Translations under genes and position numbers: made by a program | NCBI GenBank assembly: GCA_030453005.1 | Contig: JAKDLE010000190.1 | Coordinates: 1-6,204, forward strand | DNA: 6,204 bases | Direction: 5' to 3' | Origin: Pseudonocardia sp. | GTDB lineage: Bacteria; Actinomycetota; Actinomycetes; Mycobacteriales; Pseudonocardiaceae | Notes under the pieces: generated by a model | What the model was told of the DNA's origin: nothing | Database searches by the model: none | Seen by the model: only the letters and a program-made list of their open reading frames with translations | Shown: piece after piece, positions 5,577 through 6,204 of the stretch | How positions within the stretch are numbered: the stretch's first letter is position 1 | How the letters are laid out: the number at the start of each line of letters is the position of its first letter

Positions 5577-5582
5577 AGCGTA
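5577..5582 (-). promoter_or_regulatory. Candidate -10 box for pgsA-gcvH, leaderless transcript
   Basis: The minus strand has TACGCT (TANNNT) followed by 6 nt and then the GTG start. Transcription would begin at or next to the start codon, a common arrangement in actinobacteria. No good -35 is visible; the -35 region would fall on the dyad at 5587-5600. Confidence 0.45.
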
Positions 5583-5586
5583 GCCA

Positions 5587-5600
5587 CCTCCCCGCGGAGG
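5587..5600. promoter_or_regulatory. Inverted repeat in the centre of the divergent promoter region
   Basis: CCTCC (5587-5591) and GGAGG (5596-5600) are inverted repeats around CCGC. The element lies midway between the two outward-facing -10 boxes, touching both -35 regions. It could be an operator shared by pgsA and osmC. It is short and GC-rich, so chance is possible, and each arm also resembles a Shine-Dalgarno sequence, though both are too far from a start to act as one. Confidence 0.3.
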
Positions 5601-5607
5601 CGGAGTG

Positions 5608-5613
5608 GATACT
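5608..5613 (+). promoter_or_regulatory. Candidate -10 box for osmC, leaderless transcript
   Basis: GATACT matches the actinobacterial -10 pattern at five of six TATACT-like positions. It ends 7 nt before the ATG, so the predicted transcript starts at or beside the start codon. No Shine-Dalgarno lies at a usable distance. No clear -35 is present. Confidence 0.5.
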
Positions 5614-5620
5614 GTGCGGT

Positions 5621-6130
5621 ATGGACTCTTCCGCGCTCAAGGAGATGCAGGCCCCGCTCAAGGCGCGGTACTCCGACGACCCGAACGCCGCGCTGGTCAC
5701 CCTGACCGCCGACGGCGAGCTCGACGGTTCCGGCATCGCCTGCCGCGTCCGTACCGCGTCCACGCTGGCCGAGGCGGGCCTGCACCCGGCCACCGGCGGC
5801 GACGGCAGCCAGCTGTGTTCCGGTGACATGCTGCTGGAGGCGCTCGTCGCCTGCGCGGGCGTGACGCTCCGCGCGGTGGCCACCGCGCTCGAGCTCGAGG
5901 TCTCGGGCACCGTGCGCGCCGAGGGCGATCTCGACTTCCGCGGCACTCTCGGCGTCGACAAGGAGGCCCCGGTCGGCTTCCGCGACATCCGCCTCACCTT
6001 CGACCTCGACACCTCCGCCGACGCCGAGCAGATCGCCACGCTCACCAAGCTGACCGAGCGCTACTGTGTCGTGCTGCAGACGATCGTCTCCTCGCCCACC
6101 ACCTCCGTCTCGGTGAACACGACCTCGTGA
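5621..6130 (+). CDS. OsmC/Ohr-family peroxide-type protein
   Basis: This 169-residue protein has the two-cysteine layout of the OsmC/Ohr family, many of which are thiol peroxidases acting on organic hydroperoxides. The first cysteine, Cys78, is in the central-helix motif MLLEALVACAGVTL (70-83). The second, Cys149, is in LTERYCVVLQTI (144-155). A third cysteine in QLCSGD (64-69) and one at residue 41 are extra. The N-terminal part has the beta-strand pattern expected of the family. Strands around VSGTVRAEGDLDFRGTLGVD (94-113) and FRDIRLTFDLD (120-130) follow the usual order. It belongs to the broad OsmC-like group and cannot be assigned to Ohr or OsmC proper. ATG at 5621 is chosen for its fit to the -10 box. 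It is divergent from pgsA and probably co-transcribed with the next gene. Confidence 0.88.
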   Translation: MDSSALKEMQAPLKARYSDDPNAALVTLTADGELDGSGIACRVRTASTLAEAGLHPATGGDGSQLCSGDMLLEALVACAGVTLRAVATALELEVSGTVRAEGDLDFRGTLGVDKEAPVGFRDIRLTFDLDTSADAEQIATLTKLTERYCVVLQTIVSSPTTSVSVNTTS

Positions 6131-6140
6131 GGACGGCGGT

Positions 6141-6204
6141 GTGAACGGCGCCGACGCGCTGCTGCGCACGCTGCTCGGCAGCGGCGTCGACGTCTGCTTC
6201 GCCA
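6141..6204 (+). CDS. Start of a thiamine-diphosphate enzyme, IlvX/acetolactate synthase-like (truncated by window edge)
   Basis: Only 21 codons are visible. The peptide begins MNGADALLRTLLGSGVDVCF, which closely resembles the N-terminus of acetolactate-synthase-like ThDP enzymes such as M. tuberculosis IlvX (Rv3509c). In these proteins this segment is the first helix and strand of the Pyr domain, just before the ThDP-site glutamate region. GTG at 6141 is supported by GAGG 8 nt upstream, inside the end of the OsmC gene's stop context. It starts 10 nt after that stop, so the two are likely one operon. Substrate and function cannot be judged from so little. Confidence 0.75.
   Translation, partial: MNGADALLRTLLGSGVDVCFA

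Noticed and set aside
4990..6048. 352-codon minus-strand frame spanning pgsA and the antisense of osmC
   Set aside because: It overlaps the pgsA gene in another frame and opposes the OsmC motifs; its composition is that of a shadow frame.

Overview
The window is very GC-rich, and nearly every gene is a core actinobacterial one. Gene content and protein motifs point to an actinomycete of the Pseudonocardia/Mycobacterium side of the phylum. Signs of this are a GarA protein, the FHA-nuclease-MerR neighbourhood known from Mycobacterium tuberculosis Rv1822-Rv1832, GTG and TTG starts, and promoters that look leaderless. The species cannot be named from the sequence alone. I see no mobile element, CRISPR array, tRNA or rRNA.

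Layout. Most of the window is transcribed leftward (minus strand). From right to left these genes are: a CDP-alcohol phosphatidyltransferase (pgsA-like, 4977-5570); gcvH (4603-4980), whose GTG start overlaps the pgsA stop; a candidate intrinsic terminator; garA (3990-4439); a DUF151/BFN bifunctional-nuclease-family gene (3378-3851); a MerR-family regulator related to Rv1830 (2614-3195); a long stem-loop; a YiaA/YiaB-family two-helix membrane protein (2162-2455); a tandem glycine riboswitch (1916-2122); and gcvP, which runs off the left edge (1-1870). On the right, a divergent plus-strand unit carries an OsmC/Ohr-family gene (5621-6130). Ten bases later comes the start of a thiamine-diphosphate enzyme resembling IlvX/acetolactate synthase, cut by the right edge.

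How the genes fit together. GcvP and GcvH are the decarboxylase and the lipoyl carrier of the glycine cleavage system. gcvP sits behind a two-aptamer glycine riboswitch. gcvH is instead translationally coupled to a membrane phospholipid synthase and shows no riboswitch here. GarA is the FHA switch that controls 2-oxoglutarate and glutamate metabolism in mycobacteria. The locus therefore brings together glycine breakdown, nitrogen/TCA control and envelope lipid synthesis, as in M. tuberculosis, but in a reduced form. The FtsR-type MerR gene (Rv1828) that normally follows garA is missing from its place. So are the genes that separate pgsA2 from gcvH in M. tuberculosis.

I found no clearly new system. 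The points most worth a second look are these: GarA has Met where the PknG-phosphorylated Thr normally lies; the gcvP leader and the hairpin after the aptamers have matching sequences; gcvP carries an exact 15-bp tandem duplication; the MerR gene is followed by an 18-bp-arm stem-loop; and pgsA and osmC appear to share a tiny divergent, doubly leaderless promoter.
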